Assembly (NCBI GenBank): GCA_034435375.1
Contig: DAOTXR010000048.1
Location: forward strand, 1-64,000
Source of the DNA: DAOTXR01 sp034435375
Lineage (GTDB): Bacteria; Chloroflexota; Anaerolineae; Aggregatilineales; UBA3940
Length of the DNA stretch: 64,000 nucleotides
Direction of reading: 5' to 3'
The translations under genes and the position numbers were made by a program. Below, piece by piece: positions 44,066 through 52,782 of the stretch (position 1 is its first letter; each line of letters opens with the position of its first letter). The notes beneath the pieces were generated by a model. The model had not been told where the DNA came from and searched no databases. It was given only the letters and a program-made list of their open reading frames with translations.

Positions 44066-44779
44066 CTATCGCCCTTGTCTGCCAATCTCACTTTTCACCT
44101 CGGCGATTAGGCGCGTGACAGGGATATCGCGCGGGCAGGCCGAGGTGCAATTGAAGATCGTGCGGCAGCGCCACACGCCGCTCTCATCGCTCAGGAGCGC
44201 CAGACGCCGAGCGGCGGCCCTATCACGGCTGTCGAAGATAAAACGGTGAGCCTGGACAATGGCCGCTGGGCCTATGTATGACCCGTTAGCCCAGAAAGAC
44301 GGGCAAGATGTTGTGCAGGCAGCACACAGGATGCATTTGGTCCCTTCCTCATAGATAGCCTGTTGTTCTGGCGTCTGCAGCCGTTCGCGTTCCGGAGCCG
44401 GGCTGTCGTTGACAAAGTAAGGCATCACCGAGCGGTAGTGCTCCATAAAGGGTTCCATGTCAACCACCAGATCTTTGATCACTGGAAGACCCAAGATCGG
44501 TTCGATCTGGATTGTGCCTCTCTCGCGCCGGATCAGGTGCTTGACTAGCGCTTTACAGGCTAGCATGTTCACGCCGTTGATGCGCATAGCGTCTGAGCCA
44601 CACACGCCATGAGCGCACGAGCGTCGCAGCGCTAGCGTGCCATCGATCTCCCATCTGACACGATGGAGCAGGTCCAGCACACGATCCACTGGCTCGACGT
44701 TAGCCAGGGTGTATTCTTTCCAGCTAGGTTTGCGGTCCTTTTCCGGGTTAAAACGCCGGATGCGCAATGTGGCTTCCAT
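44066..44779 (-). CDS. sdhB: Succinate dehydrogenase iron-sulfur subunit (complex 2)
   Basis: A 237-residue subunit with three clusters: [2Fe-2S] SCAHGVCGSDAM (third ligand Asp, as in E. coli SdhB), [4Fe-4S] CILCAACTTSCP and [3Fe-4S] CRTIFNCTSACPRDIPV. The Asp distinguishes it from the all-Cys SdhB of complex 1 and matches true succinate:quinone oxidoreductases. Its ATG abuts the sdhA stop codon, so translation is coupled. It is the last gene of the C-D-A-B operon. Confidence 0.95.
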   Translation of the reverse strand: MEATLRIRRFNPEKDRKPSWKEYTLANVEPVDRVLDLLHRVRWEIDGTLALRRSCAHGVCGSDAMRINGVNMLACKALVKHLIRRERGTIQIEPILGLPVIKDLVVDMEPFMEHYRSVMPYFVNDSPAPERERLQTPEQQAIYEEGTKCILCAACTTSCPSFWANGSYIGPAAIVQAHRFIFDSRDRAAARRLALLSDESGVWRCRTIFNCTSACPRDIPVTRLIAEVKSEIGRQGR

Positions 44780-46558
44780 TCAGTAAACTCGCTCCTTTGG
44801 CTGATGTCGGGTGATGACTACAGGTTTGTAGGTCAGCTCGAGCGTACCGTCAGGCTGGCGGGTGGCCAGTGTATGCTTGAGCCAATGCTCGTCGTCGCGG
44901 GCAGGGTAATCTTCGCGCGAGTGCGCCCCTCGGCTTTCGGTGCGAGCCAACGCCGACACGGCAGTCACCTCGGCCAGGTCGAGCATAGCCCCCAGCTCCC
45001 ATGCTTCAAGCATATCGTAGTTAAAGACCTTGCCTCGATCATCAATGTGGAGGTCAGTCTGATAGCGATGCTTGAGCAAGCGTAGGGTCTCGATGGCTTG
45101 TTGCATTCCGGCAGCCTCGCGGAAGACCCCCACGTACTTTGACATGGTCTGCTGCATCTGGCTGCGTAGGACGGCCACACGGCTTGTCCCCGCTGCAAAC
45201 CGGATGCGTTCCAGCTCAGCCCTGGCAGCGGCAGTGGGATCAGCTGGCAGAGGCACAAATTCTGTCTGCTGGCAGAACTTGGCCATGGCCCTACCCCCAC
45301 GGCGGCCAAACACTACCAAGTCCACGAGGGAGTTGGTGCCCAGACGATTCGCGCCGTGGACCGACACACAGGCACACTCACCTGCGGCATACAGACCCGG
45401 CAGTATCGTACCCTGGTGATCGATCACAACCTCAGCATCGAGATTAGTTGGAATGCCGCCCATAGCATAGTGAGCGGTTGGTTGGACCGGTATTGGCTTG
45501 GTGACGGGATCGATGCCCAAGTAGGTCCGGCAGAAGTCAAGGATGTCGGGCAGCTTGCTCTCGATATAAGCCCGGTCAACGCGGCGGGTCTCACCCCCCT
45601 CAGCCAGCACCCGGTTGACCGTCTCGGGCCGCACGTCGAGGTACACATAATCCTTGCTATCGACGCCACGCCCAGCCTGGGTCTCCAGGTAGATGGCCCG
45701 TGACACCACATCGCGACTGGCCAGGTCCTTGATGGTTGGGGCGTAGCGCTCCATGAAGCGCTCGCCCAACCCATTCACCAGGATGCCTCCCTCACCACGT
45801 ACCCCCTCGGTGATCAGGATACCCAGACGATAAATGCCAGTCGGATGGAACTGGTAAAATTCCATGTCCTCCAGTGGAATGCCGCGCCGGTAAAGGATGG
45901 CGCTGCCATCACCTGTGAGCGTGTGAGCGTTGCTGGTGATGTGCCACAGCTTGCCCCAGCCTCCAGTGGCAAACAGGACTGCTTTGGCGTGGAAGACGTG
46001 GAACTCGCCAGTGGCAATCTCAACCGCGACCACCCCCGTTGCGCGGCCATCGCTGATGATCACATCGATGGTGTGGTACTCGTCAAAGAACGTTACATCG
46101 TTCTTAATGCACTGCTGGTAGAGTGTCTGCAAAATCATGTGCCCGGTGCGGTCAGCAGCGTGGCAGGCACGGCGCACTGGCTGTTTTGTTTCGTTATTGG
46201 TGTGTCCACCAAACCGACGTTGGGCAATCTTGCCTTCTGGAGTCCGGTCGAATGGCAAGCCCATGTGCTCCAACTCGATCACCACCTCGATTGCTTCACG
46301 GCACAACACGTCTACGGCATCCTGATCTGCCAGGTAGTCGGAGCCTTTGACGGTATCGAAGGCATGCCACTCCCAGCGGTCCACCTCATGGTTGCCCAGG
46401 GCAGCGCCGATGCCGCCCTGGGCTGCGCCAGTATGCGAGCGGGTGGGATAAAGCTTGCTGATGACGGCAGTCTTGACCTCGCGCGAAGCATACAGTGCAG
46501 CCATCAGTCCAGCTCCGCCTGCGCCGACGACGATCGCATCAAACTGGTGGAGTTTCAT
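44780..46558 (-). CDS. sdhA: Succinate dehydrogenase flavoprotein subunit (complex 2)
   Basis: A 592-residue catalytic subunit. FAD fold motif IVVGAGGAGLMAAL; covalent FAD at His42 in RSHTGAAQGG; substrate region HPTGIYRLG and REDYPARDDEHW at the C-terminus. It resembles the proteobacterial/mitochondrial type more than the complex 1 paralogue does. The frame extends six codons to GTG 46576. ATG 46558 has AAAGGG 8 bases upstream and is the family-like N-terminus, 14 bases after the sdhD stop. Confidence 0.95.
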   Translation of the reverse strand: MKLHQFDAIVVGAGGAGLMAALYASREVKTAVISKLYPTRSHTGAAQGGIGAALGNHEVDRWEWHAFDTVKGSDYLADQDAVDVLCREAIEVVIELEHMGLPFDRTPEGKIAQRRFGGHTNNETKQPVRRACHAADRTGHMILQTLYQQCIKNDVTFFDEYHTIDVIISDGRATGVVAVEIATGEFHVFHAKAVLFATGGWGKLWHITSNAHTLTGDGSAILYRRGIPLEDMEFYQFHPTGIYRLGILITEGVRGEGGILVNGLGERFMERYAPTIKDLASRDVVSRAIYLETQAGRGVDSKDYVYLDVRPETVNRVLAEGGETRRVDRAYIESKLPDILDFCRTYLGIDPVTKPIPVQPTAHYAMGGIPTNLDAEVVIDHQGTILPGLYAAGECACVSVHGANRLGTNSLVDLVVFGRRGGRAMAKFCQQTEFVPLPADPTAAARAELERIRFAAGTSRVAVLRSQMQQTMSKYVGVFREAAGMQQAIETLRLLKHRYQTDLHIDDRGKVFNYDMLEAWELGAMLDLAEVTAVSALARTESRGAHSREDYPARDDEHWLKHTLATRQPDGTLELTYKPVVITRHQPKERVY

Positions 46559-46572
46559 CGCGAATACCCTTT

Positions 46573-46989
46573 TCACCGCTCCGGCAGGAGAAATGGAGTA
46601 CCGATCAGGGCGATGCTGCCCAGGGTTAGAATGGTTAACATGATGATCAGCATTCCCACACGCAAAGCCTGGTTGATCAGCCGACCGTGTACGTAGTCAT
46701 TAACGACGTAGACGAATCCCCGATAGCCATGCAGACCAGCAAACCACAGCATAAAAGCGTCGTAGATACGCCAGCCCAGGTATGACCAACGGGCGGTGAC
46801 AACCCAGTGGTAATCGATGACTGCCACACTGTTGATCAGATGGACAATCAGCAAATGGCCTAAGACCAGTGGAATAAGCAGCAGGCCCGACCACCTCATA
46901 TACCTCCACCACCATAACTCGGCGCGGTGGATCTGGGCGGGCTTAGCCCGCCCTCCTGTCTGGGTGTGGATTGGCTCATAAGTGACCAT
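46573..46989 (-). CDS. sdhD: Succinate dehydrogenase membrane anchor subunit D (complex 2)
   Basis: A 138-residue protein with a polar ~25-residue N-terminus, then three TM helices. It has the anchor pattern RYMRWSGLLLIPLVLGHLLIVHLI and a second helix with WFAGLHGYRGFVYVVND, where conserved His residues bind haem b and help form the quinone site. It is 12 bases from sdhC and 14 from sdhA. It is longer than SdhD of complex 1, mainly in the N-terminus. Confidence 0.87.
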   Translation of the reverse strand: MVTYEPIHTQTGGRAKPAQIHRAELWWWRYMRWSGLLLIPLVLGHLLIVHLINSVAVIDYHWVVTARWSYLGWRIYDAFMLWFAGLHGYRGFVYVVNDYVHGRLINQALRVGMLIIMLTILTLGSIALIGTPFLLPER

Positions 46990-47001
46990 GCTCTTCCCTA
47001 C

Positions 47002-47403
47002 CTATTTCCCCGTGATGAGATCGCGCATGTGTCCGACCATAAGAATAAAGGCCGGGGCGTAGAGCATCGCCACCAACCCAAATGTCCCCAGGGTCATCTG
47101 TCGCTGGTATCTCCAGAGTTGCGGCCTGAAGTCCATCAGTGCAACCCGCAGGCCATTGACCCCGTGGTAAATGACAGCCAGCACCAGTACCAGCTCGCCG
47201 ATCAAGAATGGCACTGACTTATAAAGCGCAATGGCATGCCCATAACCTTCCGGCCAGAAGTACACCCACGAGGTATCGACAACGTGGATCATAAAGAAAA
47301 GCAGTGTGCCCAGCCCGGCCAGGCGATGGCTCATCCAGGCAAACTGCCCTTCCTTTCCCCGGTAACGCAGGGCTTCACGGATGGTCGTGACTAATGGTGC
47401 CAT
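47002..47403 (-). CDS. sdhC: Succinate dehydrogenase cytochrome b subunit C (complex 2)
   Basis: A 133-residue, three-TM subunit with the SdhC signature SHRLAGLGTLLFFMIHVVD and a second His in VIYHGVNGLRVALMD. The open frame extends 36 codons further upstream, but ATG 47403 has GGGAGGT directly upstream at good spacing and gives a family-like length. It leads the second, C-D-A-B ordered operon and has a good promoter about 80 bases upstream. Confidence 0.88.
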   Translation of the reverse strand: MAPLVTTIREALRYRGKEGQFAWMSHRLAGLGTLLFFMIHVVDTSWVYFWPEGYGHAIALYKSVPFLIGELVLVLAVIYHGVNGLRVALMDFRPQLWRYQRQMTLGTFGLVAMLYAPAFILMVGHMRDLITGK

Positions 47404-47482
47404 GAGATACCTCCCTGAACCAGCAAGAAGCTGATCGTGAAAAGGGCGGGGTCGGGGACGCAATTGGTGATAACAGCTATCT

Positions 47483-47511
47483 TTTATATCAGATTTTGAG
47501 GCGGAATACAA
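47483..47511 (-). promoter_or_regulatory. Promoter of the sdhCDAB operon
   Basis: On the minus strand TTGTAT (47506-47511), a 17-base spacer and TATAAA (47483-47488) lie about 80 bases before the sdhC ATG. The -10 is followed by an AT-rich stretch. Confidence 0.6.
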
Positions 47512-47622
47512 TGAGCGTCTGGGCTTACCAGCCGTGGGCGATTATGAGGTGCAGGCCGGCGTCTTCCTCTGAGTGGATGCGAGGGTTACTCCCGGAACCG
47601 ATCTGGCAGGCCAACGTGGATG

Positions 47623-48804
47623 TCAGCTCGTCCAGGTGCGCCGCAGAACAGCAAAAGTCCAACCGTCTTCGCGGCGGGCGACCTTGTAAATCCAGCCGCG
47701 GCCAAAGAATGGTTCAAAGCGACAGTCAAAGCTGACAAGCCCTTCGCAATTGACGGGAAGTGTCTCTGGGTAGCTGATCACAATGGTCGCTGCCGAGTCG
47801 CCGGGACGTTTGAACTGAGAGAATCGACCGGGCGGTGGTCCGCTGCGCTGTTGAAGCTGTGGTCCCTGCGATACATACTCCCACACGCCGACGATCTCAG
47901 CATCGTTGGCGCGGGGATCGGGCGGTGTGTCACCTCCATAGCGGCGCACGGTGATGGTGCACCGATCTGGGATGCGTCCGTCACTCAGAAATGTATCCAG
48001 GATCAGATGTTCGATGGCAACCCGCACGATCAGGAACTGGAGCAGATCGTCATCACTGGCTTCGATCTGGCGGTGCATCCAATAAATGGGGTGCAGGCGG
48101 TCCGGGGGAGGTTCTGGGATTTCGGAGGGTGGGTTCAGGAACTGTTCAGCTCGCTCGTCCATGAGGCCCAGCGCCCACTGGGCAGCATCACGCACCCGGG
48201 GATCCTCATCCTCAATCAGGTCCTCCAGGCGGGGCCGTTCGGTCTCCGAGCCAATAGCTCCTAAAGCCCGGGTTGCGACGATCCGCAGGCTTTGGTCCTC
48301 CAACATCTCCAGAATGTCGGGCAGAACGAGCAGCCGGCCACTGTGCGCCAGTGCCATGATAGCCTGAACCAGAGTACGCTCAGCCAGGACGCGTGTGGGC
48401 GAAAAGCGCTTGCCCTGTTCAGCGTAGACCTTCTCCCTGGCCTCCTGGATCAGGTCGCGAATTGGTTCAATTGCCAGCTCATTGGGATAAGTCTCCAGCA
48501 ATCGGGTGGCGATCAAGCGCTGTTCCCAGTCGTCTACGGCCAGGAACGGGATCAAGGCCTCGGCCAAGCCGTAGCGGTCGAGGGGCATGTATTTGTTGGC
48601 CAGCACTCGCAGGGCCTCCAACCCAGCACGTCCGGCCTCTGGCGGCTGATCGCGCAGATGCTCAACCACGGCGTCCAGGGCCTCTGCCTCACCCACGGCA
48701 GCCAGTCGCTCTAGAGCCTCTTCCTGTTCACTGGGGGACCCGTGGCGCAAATCGTGTAGCAGCTCGGCTTGCGTGCGGTAGTCAGAGCTTGGTTGAGCAG
48801 ACAT
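47623..48804 (-). CDS. HEAT-repeat protein of unknown function
   Basis: A 393-residue cytosolic protein. The N-terminal ~230 residues are HEAT/armadillo-type helical repeats (EEALERLAAVGEAEALDAVVEHL, RIVATRALGAIGSETERPRLEDLI, DPRVRDAAQWALGLM). The C-terminal ~150 residues are a mixed alpha/beta domain I do not recognise (RCTITVRRYGGD, ATIVISYPETLP). Such repeats usually mediate protein binding. GGGAGAGG lies about 9 bases before the ATG. It lies downstream of icd, separated by two hairpins. Confidence 0.7.
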   Translation of the reverse strand: MSAQPSSDYRTQAELLHDLRHGSPSEQEEALERLAAVGEAEALDAVVEHLRDQPPEAGRAGLEALRVLANKYMPLDRYGLAEALIPFLAVDDWEQRLIATRLLETYPNELAIEPIRDLIQEAREKVYAEQGKRFSPTRVLAERTLVQAIMALAHSGRLLVLPDILEMLEDQSLRIVATRALGAIGSETERPRLEDLIEDEDPRVRDAAQWALGLMDERAEQFLNPPSEIPEPPPDRLHPIYWMHRQIEASDDDLLQFLIVRVAIEHLILDTFLSDGRIPDRCTITVRRYGGDTPPDPRANDAEIVGVWEYVSQGPQLQQRSGPPPGRFSQFKRPGDSAATIVISYPETLPVNCEGLVSFDCRFEPFFGRGWIYKVARREDGWTFAVLRRTWTS

Positions 48805-48863
48805 AAGTCTTACCTCTCCCTGGCCAGGGAAGCTAAAACATTGTACGTGGCAGTTGGCCTAAG

Positions 48864-48948
48864 GGTTTCCCCGAAGGTTTTTTTCGAGACTTTCAGGGAA
48901 ACCTCAAGTTTTGCGAAAAGTAATCGAGTTATTTTTCGCAAAACACTT
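48864..48948 (-). terminator. Tandem hairpins after icd
   Basis: Two adjacent stems lie in the 142-bp gap between icd and the HEAT-repeat gene. TTTTGCGAAAA (48909-48919) pairs with TTTTCGCAAAA (48933-48943), with an inner TAA/TTA pair and an outer AAG/CTT pair reaching the icd stop. GGTTTCCC (48864-48871) pairs with GGGAAACC (48896-48903). The icd-proximal stem is AT-rich. Termination is likely; a regulatory role is possible. Confidence 0.55.
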
Positions 48949-50200
48949 AAAGGTTGCGCATATTCTCGATCACAGCTGACGCAAACTCTGAAGTCTTGAC
49001 CTCCCGCGCGCCCTCCATCTGGCGGGCAAAGTCGTAGGTCACGATCTTTTGCTTGATGGTAGCCTCATATGACTGTGTAATGAGGTGGGCAGCTTCCCAC
49101 CACTGCATATATTCTAACATCATCACGCCAGAAAACAGCAAGGAACCAGGATTCACCTTGTCTAGGTTGGCATACTTGGGAGCCGTGCCATGGGTTGCCT
49201 CGAACAGCGCCACGGTGTCGCCAATGTTTGCACCCGGCGCGATGCCGACACCGCCTACCTGAGCGGCCACTGCATCTGAGAGGTAATCACCGTTCAGGTT
49301 AGGCGTGGCCAACACGTCGAACTCAGTGGGACGCAGCAGCATCTGTTGGAACATGATGTCGGCAATCCTGTCCTTGATCACAACTTTGCCTTCGGGCTGT
49401 TTGCCATCATACTTTGACCACAACTCTTCTTCGGTGATAGTGTAGTCGCCAAACTCTTCGGCTGCTACTTCATAACCCCACTTGCGGAAAGCGCCTTCTG
49501 TGAATTTCTGAATGTTGCCTTTGTGTACCAATGTGACACTCTTACGGCCTCGTTGGAGAGCGTACTGGATCGCCATGCGAACCAATCGCTTGGTGCCAAA
49601 GGCGCTGATCGGCTTGATGCCAATCCCTGCACCCTCAAAGAATTTGGCCCCCATCTCCTCGCGCAGGAAACGAGCTACCCGCTCATTTTCACGTGTTCCA
49701 GCCTCATACTCGATGCCGGCGTATACGTCTTCGGTGTTTTCGCGGAAGATGACCACATTAGTGTTCCACGGTTCACGCAAGGGACTGGGCACACCCTGAT
49801 ACCAGCGCACCGGACGGACGCAGGCGTACAGGTCCAGCTCCTGGCGCAATGTGACGTTCAGACTACGGAAGCCCTCCCCCACCGGCGTGGTCAGCGGACC
49901 TTTAATGCCAATCACAAATTGGCGCAGCGCCTCAAAGGTCTCTTCCGGCATATAATGGCCACCATAGATTGAGGCAGCCTTCTCACCCGCATAGACCTCC
50001 ATCCAGACTATGCGGCGCTGGCTGCCGTAAGCCTGCTCAATCGCAGCATCCCAGATGCGGCGTGACGCCCGCATAATGTCAGGTCCAATGCCGTCACCCT
50101 CAATGAAGGCGATGATTGGCTGATCGGGGATGTGCAGCTTGCCGTCGGTGATCGTCACCGGTTCGCCGCGATTGGGCACAACGATGTGTTCAAAACTCAT
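48947..50200 (-). CDS. icd: Isocitrate dehydrogenase, NADP-dependent
   Basis: A 417-residue homodimeric enzyme of the E. coli type (416 residues), converting isocitrate to 2-oxoglutarate and CO2. Substrate-binding SLNVTLRQELDLYACVRP carries the Ser that is phosphorylated in E. coli. ENTEDVYAGIEY is conserved. NADP-determining residues are present: Lys-Tyr in GTAPKYANLDKVNP and Tyr/Arg in TYDFARQM. GGGGAG precedes the ATG by 9 bases. It belongs functionally with acnA and the two sdh sets. Confidence 0.97.
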   Translation of the reverse strand: MSFEHIVVPNRGEPVTITDGKLHIPDQPIIAFIEGDGIGPDIMRASRRIWDAAIEQAYGSQRRIVWMEVYAGEKAASIYGGHYMPEETFEALRQFVIGIKGPLTTPVGEGFRSLNVTLRQELDLYACVRPVRWYQGVPSPLREPWNTNVVIFRENTEDVYAGIEYEAGTRENERVARFLREEMGAKFFEGAGIGIKPISAFGTKRLVRMAIQYALQRGRKSVTLVHKGNIQKFTEGAFRKWGYEVAAEEFGDYTITEEELWSKYDGKQPEGKVVIKDRIADIMFQQMLLRPTEFDVLATPNLNGDYLSDAVAAQVGGVGIAPGANIGDTVALFEATHGTAPKYANLDKVNPGSLLFSGVMMLEYMQWWEAAHLITQSYEATIKQKIVTYDFARQMEGAREVKTSEFASAVIENMRNL

Positions 50201-50297
50201 TCTGATGCTCTCCCCTATGACAATTCCGAGATGCTGATGTGGAAGGCCAAAACTGAAACGGATTTGTATAGAACGTAGCCAGAGATTTCATTGGCGA

Positions 50298-50328
50298 ATT
50301 ATACCATACGGCGTGAGGGGGCTATCAA
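50298..50328 (-). promoter_or_regulatory. Candidate promoter of icd
   Basis: On the minus strand TTGATA (50323-50328) and TATAAT (50298-50303) are separated by 19 bases. This is a good -10, but the spacing is long. The leader to the icd start would be about 90 bases. Confidence 0.4.
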
Positions 50329-50410
50329 CGGGAGGTCTGTACTAGGGGAGTCATCCCAGGCGTGGTATACTTCCGCTGGCCCCAGCCTATCTTGACACGG
50401 GAGACATAGC

Positions 50411-51370
50411 ATGCACACCATCATCGGTGTCGATGTCGGCGGGACGCTTGTCCGCGCTGCGCTTTTTGACCACAACTTCACTTTGTTAGAGCGAATTGAG
50501 CAGCCTGTTCTGGCTGAGCGGGGCGAGGAAGCAGTGATTGCTCGACTGATCGAGACCATCGAGCAGGTCTTGCCCGAGTCGGCTGAAGATCTGGCTGGGA
50601 TTGGCATAGCGCTGCCCGGGCCGCTCGACCCAGAACATGGGATCGTGATTGCCACGCCCAACCTGCCCTTCAGGAATGTGCCTATCGCTAGATTGGTGGA
50701 GGATGCCATCGGCGGGCCGGTGTTCATCGGCAACGATGCTGATCTCGCGGGCCTGGCCGAGCATCGCTTTGGCGCCGGGCGTGGCACACGTAACATGGTT
50801 TACATGACGATCAGCACTGGGATCGGCGGTGGGCTGATTCTCAACAACCGACTGCACACTGGGCTTGGGCAGGGTGGGGAGATCGGTCATATGGTTGTTG
50901 ATCCCGCCGGACCGGTGTGTGGCTGTGGCCAGCGTGGCCATCTGGAAGCTGTCGCCTCAGGGACAGCCATTGCGCGCATCGCTCGCGAGCGGCTCGCAGC
51001 CGGCAGTGCATCCGCTATCCATGACATGGTCGGCGGCGATCTGACCCTGATCACGGCCCAAGCTGTCGGGCAGGCCGCTCAGAATGGCGATCCATTGGCG
51101 CGGGAGATCATCGCTCAGGCCGGATGGTACATTGGCGTTGGCATCAGTTCACTGATGATGCTGCTCAATCCCGACCTGTTTGTGCTGGGCGGTGGTGTCA
51201 CCCGGCTGGGGGAGCTGCTATTCGAGCCAATGCATAAGGCCGCCCGTGAGTTTGCCATGCACCCGATTTTCTGGGAAAACACGCCGATTGTTACTGCGGA
51301 GTTGGGAGGGGATGTAGGTCTGTTTGGTGCGGCGGCGTTGGTGCAGATGCGGCTGGAAGAAAGTCAGTGA
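50411..51370 (+). CDS. ROK-family sugar kinase (glucokinase-like)
   Basis: A 319-residue protein with the ATP-binding GVDVGGTLVRAALFD, sugar-binding GNDADLAGLAEHRFG, TISTGIGGGLI and GEIGHMVVDP. The ROK zinc motif, usually CxCGxxGCxE, reads CGCGQRGHLE, so the third Cys is replaced by His. There is no N-terminal winged helix, so it is a kinase rather than a ROK repressor. Glucose is the likeliest substrate. GGGAGAC precedes the ATG. It is transcribed divergently from icd and converges on der. Confidence 0.88.
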   Translation: MHTIIGVDVGGTLVRAALFDHNFTLLERIEQPVLAERGEEAVIARLIETIEQVLPESAEDLAGIGIALPGPLDPEHGIVIATPNLPFRNVPIARLVEDAIGGPVFIGNDADLAGLAEHRFGAGRGTRNMVYMTISTGIGGGLILNNRLHTGLGQGGEIGHMVVDPAGPVCGCGQRGHLEAVASGTAIARIARERLAAGSASAIHDMVGGDLTLITAQAVGQAAQNGDPLAREIIAQAGWYIGVGISSLMMLLNPDLFVLGGGVTRLGELLFEPMHKAAREFAMHPIFWENTPIVTAELGGDVGLFGAAALVQMRLEESQ

Positions 51371-51393
51371 GGGCGGGTTATAATCGAATAGCT

Positions 51394-52776
51394 TCAGCGC
51401 TGTCTAGCGTGCCGATCTTCCGAACTGCGGCGAAAGCTCAACAGGATAGGTGTACCGGTGAAGGGGTAAGCAGCCCGAATCTGATTCTCCAGATACCGCT
51501 CGTAGGAGAAGTGCACCAGTTCTGGATTGTTCACATGGAACAGGAACTTGGGCGGATCGACCGCCACCTGGCTGGCATAGCGAATCTTGAGGCGCTTCCC
51601 AGATTGGGTCGGCGGGGCCTGGCGGGCAACTGCATCCTGCACAATGCGATTAACCTCAGACGTGGCCAGGCGGTGGAAGCGCTCTTCCCACACCTGCTTA
51701 GCCAGTGGGATCAGCTTGCTGGCACGTTGACCCGTCAGCGCCGAGATGAACATCAGTGGCGCATAAGGCAGAAATTTAAACGCCTCACGCACCAGATCGG
51801 TAAAAGTATAGATGGTGTAGCTGTCCTTCTCAACGGCATCCCATTTGTTGACAACGATAATAACGCTCTTCATCTCTTCCAGTACGTAACTGGCGACGTG
51901 TGTGTCTTGTGAGGTGACGCCCTCGGTTGCGTCGATCATCAGCAACACAACATTGGCACGCTTGATGGCCTTGAGCGCTCTGAGCACACTCCACCGCTCG
52001 ACAGTCGGATCAATCTTGCCGCGGCGGCGGATGCCTGCCGTATCGATCAACGTGATCGGCTCACCGTGCCAAGTAAGCTGTGTGTCGATCGCGTCGCGGG
52101 TAGTACCCGGCACCGGGCTAACGATCACGCGCGGTTCACCTAACAGGCGATTCAACAGCGATGACTTGCCCACGTTAGGCCGTCCGACAATGGCAATCTT
52201 GAGGGAGGTATCTTCTTCATCAGATTCCGGTGGCGCGTGCGGCAGATGCTCGACCACAGCGTCCAGCAGATCGCCCACCCCCGTTCCATGCAGGGCTGAA
52301 ATGGGGAACACCTCCCCCAGGCCCAGTGCGTAAAAGTCAGTTGCGTCGAAACGCAGGCTAGGGTTATCGCCCTTGTTGGCCGCGATCAACACTGGCTTGC
52401 CCGACTGGCGCAAGATGTGGGCCACCTCTTCGTCAGCAGATGTCAGGCCGGCCATCACGTCCACCACCAGGATGACCACATCGGCCACTGAGATGGCAGC
52501 CTCAGCCTGCTCACGAATCTCCTGCAAAAAGCGAGCCGAGTCCTCGGCTAGCGGTTCCGACTCGCCCCTGAGCACCTCTTCCAACGCCTCGATCCCGCCG
52601 GTGTCAACCAGCGTGAAAACGACGCCCCGCCACTCGGCCTCAGCCTGCTGACGGTCGCGTGTCGTGCCTGGGCGATTGTGGACGACGGCCAATCGTTCGC
52701 CGACGACACGATTAAACAGAGTCGATTTGCCCACGTTGGGTCGCCCTACCAGAGCGACCATCGGATAACTGCTCAT
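51394..52776 (-). CDS. der: GTPase Der (EngA), 50S ribosome assembly
   Basis: A 460-residue protein with two GTPase domains and a C-terminal KH-like domain. G1 motifs GRPNVGKST (residues 11-19) and GRPNVGKSS (about 200), DTGG and DTAG G3 motifs, NKGD and NKWD G4 motifs, and the KH part ending GTPILLSFRRS are all visible. It acts in 50S subunit maturation. It is the last gene of the TPR-dacA-cdaR-der operon, 6 bases after the cdaR-like gene. Confidence 0.96.
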   Translation of the reverse strand: MSSYPMVALVGRPNVGKSTLFNRVVGERLAVVHNRPGTTRDRQQAEAEWRGVVFTLVDTGGIEALEEVLRGESEPLAEDSARFLQEIREQAEAAISVADVVILVVDVMAGLTSADEEVAHILRQSGKPVLIAANKGDNPSLRFDATDFYALGLGEVFPISALHGTGVGDLLDAVVEHLPHAPPESDEEDTSLKIAIVGRPNVGKSSLLNRLLGEPRVIVSPVPGTTRDAIDTQLTWHGEPITLIDTAGIRRRGKIDPTVERWSVLRALKAIKRANVVLLMIDATEGVTSQDTHVASYVLEEMKSVIIVVNKWDAVEKDSYTIYTFTDLVREAFKFLPYAPLMFISALTGQRASKLIPLAKQVWEERFHRLATSEVNRIVQDAVARQAPPTQSGKRLKIRYASQVAVDPPKFLFHVNNPELVHFSYERYLENQIRAAYPFTGTPILLSFRRSSEDRHARQR

Positions 52777-52782
52777 AAGTTC

